Of a stretch of DNA of 61,249 nt, positions 43,663-52,267 are shown in pieces. The notes under the pieces are model-generated. The model did no database searches. It saw only the letters and a list, made by a program, of their open reading frames with translations, and had not been told where the DNA came from. Position numbers and translations under genes: made by a program. The stretch covers positions 1 to 61,249 of the forward strand of contig NZ_CP015735.1 of the NCBI RefSeq assembly GCF_001750145.1, read 5' to 3'. Position 1 is the first letter of the stretch, and each line of letters opens with the position of its first letter. This DNA comes from Arthrobacter sp. U41 (GTDB lineage: Bacteria; Actinomycetota; Actinomycetes; Actinomycetales; Micrococcaceae).

Positions 43663-44957
43663 TGCCCAACTTCACTCTGCGCTTGTCCGCCGACAACGAT
43701 GTTCCTCCTGATGAGGCGGCCTCATCGTTCTATTGGCTGACCGACCAGCGGTCCTCGTTCACCTCCGGACTCGGCCCGAGCCTGGGGAAGCTCGGACCTG
43801 TCCCGGAACGGAACATTGATTTCGTCCGCATCGCGCTGACCGCCTTCGCTGCCGACCGCTCCGTCCTTCGTGACGGTCGCGGCTCCAACTGGAATCAGCG
43901 CCAAATTGATCTTCAGATCCCCGTCTCTGACCCCGATTGTTGGACGGCCGTGGCCAAGGAACTCGCCAGTGTGCTCGGCTTCCTTAGCGGTGACAGGTGG
44001 ACGCTGACTTTCACCCATGAGAAAGCGCCAGTCGAAACGGTCGCGCCAACGGACACCAGCCCAGTGCCCAAGCGAGTCGTCCTACTGAGCGGTGGTGCGG
44101 ATTCTGCGATCGGCGCGCTCTACTCCCGCTCGCTACTCTCCCAGACGGAACACCACACTCTGCTGTCGCATTTCAGCAACACCATGCTCGCCCCGATCCA
44201 GCGGCACGTCACGGCCGAGATCAAGCGACTTATACCCGGACCAACGCAACAGCACGTTGTGGTGCACTTGGGTCGCGGCAGCCATCGAATCGATGGCCGT
44301 TCGTACCCGTCCGAGCCGACAAGCCGCTCACGGTCGCTGCTGTTTCTGGCTCTCGGGCTGGCCGTCGCCTCAATTCACCAGGTTTCGCTTTGGATCCCGG
44401 AGAACGGCTTTGCTTCGCTCAACCCGCCGCTCGGACCGGAGCGCCTGGGCAGTCTCTCCACGCGCACCACGCATCCGGCATTTCTGAAGAACCTATCGGC
44501 TACGCTCACGAAGACCGACGCCCACGCAGCTATTGAGAACCCTTTCGCTGGGAGCACCAAAGGCGAGATGTACCGGAGGGTCGTCGATCTTATTGGAGGT
44601 GACGAGGCAGCTGCCTTCTTGGGCAAGACCCACTCGTGCGCTCTAACTGGCCAACGATCGCACGGAATTTCAGCTGAAGTTCCCTGCGGCATCTGCTTCG
44701 GCTGCGTACTGCGCCGCGCATCCTTCTCCGCGTCGGGTGTGGTGGACGGGACGGACTACATTTCGCCGAGCAGTATCCCTGTCGTTCAGAAATGGCTGGA
44801 CAGCAAGTCAGTCGAACGGCCTGTACGCAACTTCGTCCGCAGGGGCGTAAGTGCCCGAGACATCATCTCCCTCGCTCTGCCCGAGAACTACCCCATGCGC
44901 GATGCTCTTGACCTCTGCCAGCGCGGTATCGCGGAACTGCGGAGCCTCAATCTGTGA
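43662..44957 (+). CDS. qatC: QatC, QueC-like PP-loop protein
   Basis: This protein of 431 residues carries the PP-loop motif VVLLSGGADSAIGAL (about residue 143) and a QueC-like cysteine cluster HSCALTG ... CGICFGCVLRR that can bind zinc. In QueC this fold makes a nitrile on 7-deazaguanine; in Qat the homologue is required for defence, and recent work on related systems suggests protein modification by a QueC-type domain. The N-terminal 130 residues are specific to QatC. TGATG overlap joins it to qatB. Confidence 0.94.
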   Translation: MPNFTLRLSADNDVPPDEAASSFYWLTDQRSSFTSGLGPSLGKLGPVPERNIDFVRIALTAFAADRSVLRDGRGSNWNQRQIDLQIPVSDPDCWTAVAKELASVLGFLSGDRWTLTFTHEKAPVETVAPTDTSPVPKRVVLLSGGADSAIGALYSRSLLSQTEHHTLLSHFSNTMLAPIQRHVTAEIKRLIPGPTQQHVVVHLGRGSHRIDGRSYPSEPTSRSRSLLFLALGLAVASIHQVSLWIPENGFASLNPPLGPERLGSLSTRTTHPAFLKNLSATLTKTDAHAAIENPFAGSTKGEMYRRVVDLIGGDEAAAFLGKTHSCALTGQRSHGISAEVPCGICFGCVLRRASFSASGVVDGTDYISPSSIPVVQKWLDSKSVERPVRNFVRRGVSARDIISLALPENYPMRDALDLCQRGIAELRSLNL

Positions 44958-45721
44958 GACGCCTGCCCCCGATCGATCTTCACGCGCACATCGAGCCCGA
45001 CATTGCGGCGTCGGCCTTGACAGAGCTCGGCTCACTCATCTTTGCGGCAACCCGCTCACTCAACGAGGCAGAGCTGGCGCTCTCGCGGTCCGATCCATGG
45101 ACCATCTGGGGCGTGGGCTGCCACCCGGGACTGGTGGGGGCGCAGAAAGCGTACAACCCGGTTCGCTTTAGCGAGCTCATTACCAACACCGCGTATGTCA
45201 GCGAGGTCGGCCTAGACGGTTCGTCCAGGGTTTCCATGCCGACGCAACAGGCCACATTCGACAGCATACTCAAAGCGCTGCAGGCCACCCCGCGGATCGT
45301 GAGTATCCACAGCTACGCCGCGACTGAGACGGTTCTCGACTGCCTGACCGCCCGGCCGATCCGTGGCGCAGTGCTCCACTGGTGGCTTGGCGATGAGGAG
45401 CAAACGAGGCGGGCCATTGAGCTTGGCTGCTACTTCTCGGTGAACGCAAGCACGCTTAAACGTCTCGAACTCATCAAGTTACTGCCGATCGACCGACTGC
45501 TGAGCGAGACCGATCACCCCTTCGGCGACCGGGCAACCGGGCGGGGCCGACGACCGGGAAACGTCAATGACGTCGAAGAATCACTCGCACTAATCCACGG
45601 AATCGACCGAGAGGAGACACGTCGGATCATGTGGCGGAACTTGGCGAGGCTGGTGGGTAACGCTGGCTGCGGGGTGCTCATACCGCGCGCGGCGCGGGTC
45701 GCACTGGCCTCAGTGGCATAG
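44954..45721 (+). CDS. qatD: QatD, TatD-like metal-dependent nuclease
   Basis: From GTG 44954, overlapping the qatC stop, this is a 255-residue TatD-fold protein. It retains the metal site: HxH in DLHAHIEPD, the Glu in VSEVGLDG, His in VSIHSYAATE, His in LHWWLGDEE and Asp in LLSETDHPFGD. It is the presumed nuclease effector of Qat. It ends the operon; the next 590 bases contain no gene. Confidence 0.93.
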   Translation: MRRLPPIDLHAHIEPDIAASALTELGSLIFAATRSLNEAELALSRSDPWTIWGVGCHPGLVGAQKAYNPVRFSELITNTAYVSEVGLDGSSRVSMPTQQATFDSILKALQATPRIVSIHSYAATETVLDCLTARPIRGAVLHWWLGDEEQTRRAIELGCYFSVNASTLKRLELIKLLPIDRLLSETDHPFGDRATGRGRRPGNVNDVEESLALIHGIDREETRRIMWRNLARLVGNAGCGVLIPRAARVALASVA

Positions 45722-45975
45722 GATATACAGCCTTCGTTCAAGGCGCCAGGATGAACACGTGGGCCATGTGACGATGGAATCTGAGCGTCGAGTGGCTGGG
45801 CGTCCACGCGCGTAGACTCCGTATCTGATGCAACGAGAAGCTCATTGTGGAACCGGTTGGCGGAGAGCGGTTCGCTGCGGCGGATCCGGGCGTCCTCCAG
45901 CGGTTCCTTGGTGACAATGTTGAGCAGCAGGCTGCTGCGGGGACGTGCCCAGGAATGCCCGCCCGTGTGTGATGA

Positions 45976-46032
45976 GGCTTGAGGACCAATGCTCGGGAAA
46001 GTCACGCTCAGCCGAGTGTTGGTCCTCAAGCC
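45976..46032. repeat. nested inverted repeat beside the Tn402-type end
   Basis: The outer 14-bp arms GGCTTGAGGACCAA (45976-45989) and TTGGTCCTCAAGCC (46019-46032) enclose, after TG on each side, a second pair CTCGG (45992-45996) and CCGAG (46012-46016). It ends 8 bases before the left transposon end. It may be a terminator for the Qat operon, a recombination site targeted by the element, or the end of another element. The surrounding 45722-46313 gap holds no credible gene. Confidence 0.65.
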
Positions 46033-46040
46033 CCAATAAT

Positions 46041-46088
46041 TGTAATTTTCAAAACTCGTCTGCACGGAATGTCAGAAGGCGTCTGCAC
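46041..46088. repeat. left Tn402/Tn5053-type terminal repeat
   Basis: The terminal part reads TGTAATTTTCAAAACTCG then TCTGCAC and matches about 20 of 25 positions of the Tn402/integron end TGTCATTTTCAGAAGACG then ACTGCAC. A second 18-bp repeat GTCAGAAGGCGTCTGCAC follows at 46071-46088, as in the class 1 integron left end. Confidence 0.75.
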
Positions 46089-46126
46089 CGGATAAGGCTG
46101 GACAACGCCGGCGTTGTGCGAATGTC

Positions 46127-46193
46127 ACTGCCAGGGCCCTGGCAGTCCCGGGGTACAACGAAGGCCCGCCTATGGGGGACAGACGGGCCTTCG
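46127..46193 (-). terminator. perfect palindrome and hairpin
   Basis: A perfect 20-bp palindrome (ACTGCCAGGG and its complement) lies at 46127-46146, and arms CGAAGGCCCG/CGGGCCTTCG lie at 46159-46193. The second probably terminates the minus-strand gene ending at 46314. Confidence 0.5.
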
Positions 46194-46313
46194 CAACTAA
46201 ACGCTACAACGCTCTTGTATAGCTATCGAGTTGACGAGAGCGGAACCTGACTGGGCCGAAAAATGCCGAAGGCGAAGGCGACCTTCAGTGCCCCACAAGG
46301 GCCCTGCTTCTGC

Positions 46314-47141
46314 TCATACATCCCATGAATCCCGAGGAAAGCGCCTAGCTGCGAAGGAGGTTGGAACAGGAACTCCTGCCTGTCCCCGAATGTCGAGCCA
46401 CTGGTTGACCCGTAAATCTTCGTGCTCTTCGGACATCAGGTAGATGTATTGTGTCGATCCAAAGGTCATCGGCCCTTCGAGGTCCTCCCTTAGTCGGGCC
46501 TGCGCGGCAGCAACTCCCTCGGGTTCTAGAAGATTGAGGAATGCCACATCCAAGTTAAAGACGTCGAGCTCATATTTTGCGGAGAACCGCAAGATCCCGC
46601 CCCGTGGATAAAAGGCCCGAAGATCGGCCGCCACCTCTTGGGCGGCCGCCGACTGCGGAGGAGTTTGCAGCATCTTCCCGTCATGGCTGATGTGCCAATC
46701 GACTAAGGAGGCTGTGCCGTCAAGGATTACGGAATCCAGTTTCTCGTCGAAATGTTCGCAAGCGTCCCGCACGTCTTTAGCAAGGAAAAGAGGCCAACTG
46801 TCGTTGATCCTGAGCAGTTCCCGAAGTCGATTCCCACGGTATTCTGCCTGTGCCTGCCGAGTAACGCGCGTTTCCTTTGGGTGGGGGCGCACCTTGCCCG
46901 GCTTTAGGATCCGTTGTATGACTATTGCTGAGAATAGGGCGGCCTGCAGGTCGCCCCACACCATAGTGTCGTCACTTTTGGTCCCCTCAGACATTGCTCG
47001 TGTCCACGCTCTTTTGATGTAGCGGCTACCGAGTTCCGCTTGCCTCTCGATCTCAGTAAGGAAGACACCAAGCCACAATGCTTCGGTTGTTTCAGGGGTT
47101 CCACCTGACATTGATCTCATGAAAATTTCCGGTGGCGTCAT
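46314..47141 (-). CDS. hypothetical protein, cargo of the element
   Basis: This 275-residue soluble protein is not recognised. It has a helical first half (IERQAELGSRYIKRAWTRAM) and a second half with HFDEKLDSVILDGTASLVDW and ELDVFNLDVAFLNLLEPEG. No membrane helix or known catalytic motif is visible. Codon use is less GC-biased than the backbone, a sign of transfer. It lies just inside the left Tn402-type end in a defence-rich island, so a defence or stress role is conceivable but unsupported. Confidence 0.65.
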   Translation of the reverse strand: MTPPEIFMRSMSGGTPETTEALWLGVFLTEIERQAELGSRYIKRAWTRAMSEGTKSDDTMVWGDLQAALFSAIVIQRILKPGKVRPHPKETRVTRQAQAEYRGNRLRELLRINDSWPLFLAKDVRDACEHFDEKLDSVILDGTASLVDWHISHDGKMLQTPPQSAAAQEVAADLRAFYPRGGILRFSAKYELDVFNLDVAFLNLLEPEGVAAAQARLREDLEGPMTFGSTQYIYLMSEEHEDLRVNQWLDIRGQAGVPVPTSFAARRFPRDSWDV

Positions 47142-47284
47142 GGCCGATTTGGACTCTTTCCGGTGGGTGAGCGGTGCATCTTAAGACCGATACTAAAGGG
47201 CTTGGTAGTCCCTAGCCGTCCGCAGTGATACGAGTCTGTTTTCGTCTGACGGTCGAAGGATGCCTTCGCCGTATTTCCTATGGC

Positions 47285-47509
47285 CTGAAGCGCACCAGGG
47301 ACGGACTCGCGGCCGCGCGTGCCCGCGGCCGGACCGGTGGCCAGAAACCCAAGCTCGGACCCCGCCAGGTGAGGCTGGCCCGGGACATGTACAAGGAGAA
47401 GGCCCCGGACGGCAAGCGTGCCCACACCGTCCAGCACATCGCCGACGAATTCGGGGTCACCCGGCCCACAATTTACAGACACCTCACAGGCAGCAACGAC
47501 GAGCACTGA
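47285..47509 (+). pseudogene. C-terminal fragment of a serine resolvase
   Basis: The frame reads RTRDGLAAARARGRTGGQKP, then a C-terminal HTH (HIADEFGVTRPTIYRHLTG) and a stop. This is the tail of a resolvase/invertase; the catalytic N-terminal domain with the active Ser is absent. Confidence 0.8.
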
Positions 47510-47535
47510 AGTATCACCGGGTCTTGGTGGAAGCC

Positions 47536-48210
47536 TTAGCTGACGTGGACTCCGGTTCGCTTGACGGCTTCGGCCAGGTCAGGGTCGGTCGCTGAAAACT
47601 CCGAGCCTGTGCATGCGCAGCCGCTGTTGGGCTCGGCAATGAAGCCGGCGTAGCAGTAGTCGCCCTCGGAGAAGCCGAATTTTGACGGGTATCTCAGTCC
47701 GGCCGGCTGCGTGCCGCCGTCCAGTCTCTGTGCGCGGATCCACTGCGCCGCTGCGGTCGTCAGCGCCCGATCGTCACCTGTCAGGTCGGCCAGGGACATC
47801 CGGTCGGAGGCGGCGATGCCGGATGCCTTGATGGCGACAACAGTGTCCGGATGGGTCAGGTCGACCCAAGGATGGGCTGGGAATTTGAGGCGATAGATTT
47901 CGCGGTCAAGCCGCCAGTCCGGATCCATGCCGTCGACCGGCATGCCGGCGCTGCGAAGGTCGGCCAGGAGCTCGTCGAGTCCGATGCCCAGGAACCGGGC
48001 CTCTTCGGCCAGGGCGGCGTAGCCGCGCGCGGAGGGCGCCTTGTAGGCGAGGGACTCTGTGAACGCGGTGGCCCTCTGGTCGGCGCCGTAGATGGTCAGC
48101 CCCGGGGTGTCGAACCGGTTCCAATCCCGGCGGTCCACGACCGGGTTGGCCGGGCGCTCCATGGGATTCAGCGGCCCGCGTCCGTGTTTGGCTACGGAGA
48201 CGCGGTACAT
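47536..48210 (-). CDS. RES-domain protein, possible orphan NAD-targeting toxin
   Basis: The 224-residue protein fits the RES domain: an N-terminal Tyr/Arg region (MYRVSVAKHGRGPLNPMERP), then RFDTPGLTIYGADQRATAFTE with the conserved Arg and Glu, and a later Ser. RES toxins of the MbcT/Xre-RES type degrade NAD+. GAGGGG precedes the ATG. The usual upstream Xre/MbcA antitoxin gene is not seen on either side, so this is an orphan or works with an unlinked partner. RES genes also occur without a toxin role. Confidence 0.8.
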   Translation of the reverse strand: MYRVSVAKHGRGPLNPMERPANPVVDRRDWNRFDTPGLTIYGADQRATAFTESLAYKAPSARGYAALAEEARFLGIGLDELLADLRSAGMPVDGMDPDWRLDREIYRLKFPAHPWVDLTHPDTVVAIKASGIAASDRMSLADLTGDDRALTTAAAQWIRAQRLDGGTQPAGLRYPSKFGFSEGDYCYAGFIAEPNSGCACTGSEFSATDPDLAEAVKRTGVHVS

Positions 48211-48267
48211 GGTGACGGGCCCCTCGATGATGACCTTTACATCTTCGTTGAAGAGTCACAGTACATC

Positions 48268-48467
48268 GTTCTCACTAACGAAGGATTTCAAGAACAGGTT
48301 GATTCGAGAATGGTGGTGCCCGCCGCGCACTGCTGCACATCGGCGCCGTTCCGTGGGAACCCGCCCTTGCGATGACAGCCGCCGACCATGGGCCATTGTT
48401 CTCATAAATAGTTCTCGAAACTGTACAGTCGAGCTGGAAGGCTGGATCGAGTTTTGAGAAAAGAGAA
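48268..48467. promoter_or_regulatory. candidate res site and promoter of the resolvase
   Basis: Half-sites GTTCTC at 48268-48273, 48397-48402 and 48410-48415 and opposite half-sites AAGAAC (48290-48295) and GAGAAC (48462-48467) are spread through the region upstream of the resolvase start. Paired half-sites with about 16-base gaps are typical of resolvase-binding subsites. Confidence 0.4.
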
Positions 48468-48475
48468 CTGCCCGC

Positions 48476-49057
48476 ATGACTACTCACCGCATCGGATACG
48501 CCAGAGTCTCCACACGGGACCAAAACCTTGGCCTCCAGCGCGATGCGCTGCGGGCTGCGGGATGCGACCGCATCTATGAGGACACCATCAGCGGAACCAA
48601 AGCCACGCGCCCCGGACTCGCCCAGGCACTGGACCAACTACGCAACGGTGACACCCTCGTCGTATGGAAGCTGGACCGTCTCGGGCGGAGCGTGAAAGAC
48701 CTGCTGGACTTCGCAGGCGGGTTAAGCGACAGCGGCATTGGTTTTATCAGCCTGACCGACGCGATCGACACCACGACCGCTTCCGGGCGCTTCTTCTTCA
48801 ACGTGATGGCATCGCTGGCCCAGATGGAGCGGGAGCTCATGATCGAACGTACCCAGGCCGGCCTGCGGGCGGCGAGGGAACAAGGCAGGGTCGGTGGCCG
48901 CAAACGCGTCATGACGAATTCCAAAATCCGCTCCGCACGAAAGCTCCTCAGCGAGGGCACGCCGCCCAAGGAAGTCGCCAAGAACCTCGGCGTCTCTGTA
49001 CCTACCCTCTACCGCTGGGTCCCGGCAACGAAGACCATCAAGGTTTCAACTCCGTAG
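48476..49057 (+). CDS. serine resolvase/invertase (TniR/Gin-like)
   Basis: The 193-residue protein is a complete small serine recombinase. The N-terminal domain has IGYARVSTRDQNLGLQRDAL with the catalytic Ser, then LVVWKLDRLGRSVKDLLD and FFFNVMASLAQMERELM. The C-terminal HTH is KEVAKNLGVSVPTLYRW. It should resolve cointegrates of the Tn402-like element or invert a segment. AAAAGAGA lies upstream of the ATG. The internal Tn402-type end lies just downstream. Confidence 0.93.
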   Translation: MTTHRIGYARVSTRDQNLGLQRDALRAAGCDRIYEDTISGTKATRPGLAQALDQLRNGDTLVVWKLDRLGRSVKDLLDFAGGLSDSGIGFISLTDAIDTTTASGRFFFNVMASLAQMERELMIERTQAGLRAAREQGRVGGRKRVMTNSKIRSARKLLSEGTPPKEVAKNLGVSVPTLYRWVPATKTIKVSTP

Positions 49058-49069
49058 CTGCTGCTGTTG

Positions 49070-49189
49070 GTGCACGGGACTTCTGAAGATTTGGATGACC
49101 GTGCACGGGACTTCTGACGGTGTCAACAGTCCTCTGCACTCGCCCCGTACTTCCGCGGGATCCAGTGCAGACGACTTCTGAAACTGACA
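49070..49189. repeat. internal Tn402-type end with extra 18-bp repeats
   Basis: Reading outward to inward on the minus strand, TGTCAGTTTCAGAAGTCG plus TCTGCAC (49165-49189) matches about 22 of 25 positions of the family end. Two further repeats GTGCACGGGACTTCTGAM lie at 49070-49087 and 49101-49118. It faces the left end at 46041, so 46041-49189 can be one unit. The bases from 49190 to the ATPase start at 49427 hold no gene. Confidence 0.75.
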
Positions 49190-49426
49190 GATGTGAAGAA
49201 GGCCCAAGGCCCGGGCCGGGACGTCCGGTGGACGACCGGCTTACGGGCACCGCAGGTGTCGTGGGACGAATCAAGCTGCCGCGTCCTAGCTTCACGTTCC
49301 GTGCAGGACCGCTGCCAACTGCAAGTTGGCGGAGAACGTCAGCGCATTGGCTACCAGAGCCCACTAGAGTCGGTAAGGAGTAGCGCAGTCAAATACGATT
49401 CCGCACTCGTTGCGAGAGGGAATAGC

Positions 49427-51994
49427 GTGACCGATGCAACGGCTTCGCAGAAGCGGCTGGACCCCCGTGGCATGCTCCGAGAATGGGCAAACTCGTCTGA
49501 CGAGTGGGTGCGCCACATCGTTCGGCACGTGCTTACCGGAGGCGGACCGCTGGGGAGCGACGAAGAAGCGACGGCCTACGACCTGTTTCGTCAGGAGAAG
49601 GCCTTCGATATCCGAGTGCTTCCCGAGGAGGAGCCGCTGGCGACACTCGAGAGCGAGGAGGAAGCCATTGAGCCCTTAACGCTCACCTTGGTCTCCGCCG
49701 TAACCGGCGTGAACGCCTTGGTTGAGGGCGGCGTCATCGAGCCGCACGAGGGCCTTACGATTTTATTCGGAGAAAATGGCACTGGAAAGACGGGCTACTC
49801 CCGGATTTTCAAGAGCCTCGCCGCCAGCCGGACTGCGGACGTGATCCTTGGCAACATAGAAGCGACCACCCCACAGGCCCAATCTGCACTGGTCGGTTAC
49901 ATGCTCGGCGGGGAGGCGAAGACGTACTCCTGGACAGGACAGCAGGGAGTCGCCCCGTTCACGAGAATGTCAATCTTTGACAGCCCTTCTGTCAGCTTCC
50001 ATGTCGACGACGACCTTGAGTACGTCTATGTCCCTGCCGCCCTAGCGTTGTTCAACCACGTGATCGCCGGCATCAAGTCAGTACAGAGCCAGATAGACCA
50101 AACCGTCCAGGACCTGAAGTCGGGGTCAACAGGGATTTTGTCCCGCTTTCCGCGCGGGTCCAGCGTGTACCCGCTCATCGAAACACTTGGAGCAGCCACC
50201 GACCTGGAGCAACTTAAAGCGGCTGCCGATCCCGATACGGACGTCGACGACCGCATCGCTGACTTGCGTCGCACTGTCGCAGCACTCGAAGCTGACACGA
50301 TTAGCGCCGAGATCAAGCTTCAGCAGCGCGTCGAACGCATCCTCACTCAAGCGGCGGTTGCTGCCAGAGCCATCGTCGCCTTCAAGGTCGCTGACTACGA
50401 CGGTGAACTCGAGACACTTGCCGGCCTCGAACAGGACTACCGCAACTTCCGCACCGCCCTGTTCGAGGCAGCAGACCTGCCCGCTGAGCCCGACGACACT
50501 TGGAGCAGGTTCATCGAAGCCGGGGAGTCCTACGAGACGCATCTCTCCGTACTTGGCGCGCACGACGCGGACCGATGCCTCTACTGTCGGCAGCCGTTGA
50601 GCGAAGCTGCGCATGCTCTCATCGGCAAGTACTCCGAGTATCTGGAAGACAAAATCACCACCGACATAGCCGCCTCGAAGACCCGACTCAATGCTCTCAC
50701 CGAACCGATCGTGTCGATCAATGCCAGCGACGCCTCCGCCTTCGCCAATGAATACGCCGATACGAACGACAAGCCGCCCTTCCACGGTGGGCTAGGCCGG
50801 ACTCTTGCCATTCTTGTCACCCTTACCGAGAACCTTCAATCCAGGTCGCAAGTGGAAAAGGATCTGACGGACAACGCTGTGGAGGACCAGGGGGCGCTAA
50901 CAGCCGCGTTGGAGACCACCACCCAGACGCTGGGTATATTGAGAAAACAAGCAGCTACGCGGGCGGATACCCTCACAGACAGCAAGAAAGATCTCCTCGA
51001 GTTGGAGGCGGCGGCGGAACTGACGAGGTCCTGGACGCTCATCGAGTCGCACGTGCGTGACGCAAAGCAAGCCGACCGGTTGAGGATACTCGCTAAGCCC
51101 ATGGCCGGCCTGCTGCGGAGTGTCACTGGTCTGGCAAAAACCGCAAGCGATCAGATGATTAATGAGAGCTTCGATGCACTTTTCAATGAAGAGTGCGCTG
51201 CGCTTCGGGCGCCCACGCTGCAGGTTGAGTTCGTCGGCCGGCAAGGACGTGCACAACGCCGCAAGGTCCTCAGCGGGAAACACAAGCCGTCCAAGGTTCT
51301 GTCGGAAGGCGAACAAAAGGTAATCGCGATGGCGGACTTCCTCGCAGAGGCACGGCTCGCTGGTATCACAGCACCGGTCATCTTCGATGATCCCGTCTCC
51401 AGCCTCGATCACCGGCGGATCAACGAAGTCGCACAGCGGATCACCTCCCTCGCCGAGACCACACAGGTCGTTGTCTTCACCCACGACATCTTTTTCGCCA
51501 CTACGCTGCTCACACTCATGGAGGCGACCAAACGATGCTCGTACTTCCAGATCACCGATGAGGAAGGCAAGGGCCAGATCACCCGGGCCACTGGCCCGCG
51601 TTGGGACAGCTTGAACAACCTTAAGAAGAACATCAACGAGACGATTCAAACTGCCAGGTCGCAACAGGGAGACGCTCGGGCGGCGCTCGTTCGGACCGGC
51701 TACGACTGGATCCGAGCCTGGTGTGAAGTGTTCACCGAGACGGAACTGCTCCAAGGTGTCACCCAGCGCTACCAACCCAATGTGCGCATGACCAACCTGC
51801 CTAAGATCAAGGCTGGAGCATTGCCCGCCGCGATTGAGACCGTCAATCGCATTTTCGAGGAAGCCTGTCGGTACATCGACGGCCACTCACAGCCTCTAGC
51901 GAGCCTTAGCGTGAGCCCCACGTTCACCGGACTCGAAGCCCACTGGGCCGAACTGTCTCAGGCACGAACGGCTTACATCACCGCGGACGATTAG
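49427..51994 (+). CDS. zinc-hook AAA ATPase (AAA_13/RloC-like head), defence candidate
   Basis: Starting at GTG 49427 with GAGAGGG upstream, this is an 855-residue ABC/SMC-like ATPase. Walker A ILFGENGTGKTGYSRI lies near residue 115. Coiled-coil halves surround a zinc-hook CxxC (DRCLYCRQPL near 387). The ABC signature is VLSEGEQKVIAMADF and Walker B is VIFDDPVSSLDH with the H-loop VVFTHDIFF. A C-terminal domain of about 100 residues follows (YDWIRAWCEVFTETELLQGV). RloC and related defence ATPases share this plan. An anticodon-nuclease triad could not be confirmed. Confidence 0.82.
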   Translation: MTDATASQKRLDPRGMLREWANSSDEWVRHIVRHVLTGGGPLGSDEEATAYDLFRQEKAFDIRVLPEEEPLATLESEEEAIEPLTLTLVSAVTGVNALVEGGVIEPHEGLTILFGENGTGKTGYSRIFKSLAASRTADVILGNIEATTPQAQSALVGYMLGGEAKTYSWTGQQGVAPFTRMSIFDSPSVSFHVDDDLEYVYVPAALALFNHVIAGIKSVQSQIDQTVQDLKSGSTGILSRFPRGSSVYPLIETLGAATDLEQLKAAADPDTDVDDRIADLRRTVAALEADTISAEIKLQQRVERILTQAAVAARAIVAFKVADYDGELETLAGLEQDYRNFRTALFEAADLPAEPDDTWSRFIEAGESYETHLSVLGAHDADRCLYCRQPLSEAAHALIGKYSEYLEDKITTDIAASKTRLNALTEPIVSINASDASAFANEYADTNDKPPFHGGLGRTLAILVTLTENLQSRSQVEKDLTDNAVEDQGALTAALETTTQTLGILRKQAATRADTLTDSKKDLLELEAAAELTRSWTLIESHVRDAKQADRLRILAKPMAGLLRSVTGLAKTASDQMINESFDALFNEECAALRAPTLQVEFVGRQGRAQRRKVLSGKHKPSKVLSEGEQKVIAMADFLAEARLAGITAPVIFDDPVSSLDHRRINEVAQRITSLAETTQVVVFTHDIFFATTLLTLMEATKRCSYFQITDEEGKGQITRATGPRWDSLNNLKKNINETIQTARSQQGDARAALVRTGYDWIRAWCEVFTETELLQGVTQRYQPNVRMTNLPKIKAGALPAAIETVNRIFEEACRYIDGHSQPLASLSVSPTFTGLEAHWAELSQARTAYITADD

Positions 51995-52267
51995 CCGCAC
52001 GAGGATCGGTGCCAGGTCTTGGTGCAGGCAATGGCAAAGATGAAAATTCGGAAGCTACAAATGCCCTGGCCAGAGCGCAGCAAATAGGGCCATCTGATTC
52101 TGCAGCGGGCCCAAAGTAGATCTGCGCCATCCACGCACAGCGGCAGCAAACGATGTCGATCCGGTTCAGGACCAGGGGGAGGCCTGACAAAGGACCGCAC
52201 TTCCGGCCAACGGATCCCTCACCAAAGTGCCCGGTGAAGGATCCCCCATGCGGACATGTAGTGGGCC

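Noticed and set aside
45514..46065. Minus-strand ORF over the qatD end and the gap
   Set aside because: Half of it is antisense to qatD and it ends inside the transposon repeat. A short protein-like patch (LLLNIVTKEPLEDARIRRSE) might be a remnant but cannot be assigned.
51500..51994. PrrC/RloC anticodon-nuclease triad at the C-terminus of the ATPase
   Set aside because: The spacing of Arg, Glu and His does not clearly match the known triad, so I do not claim tRNA cleavage.
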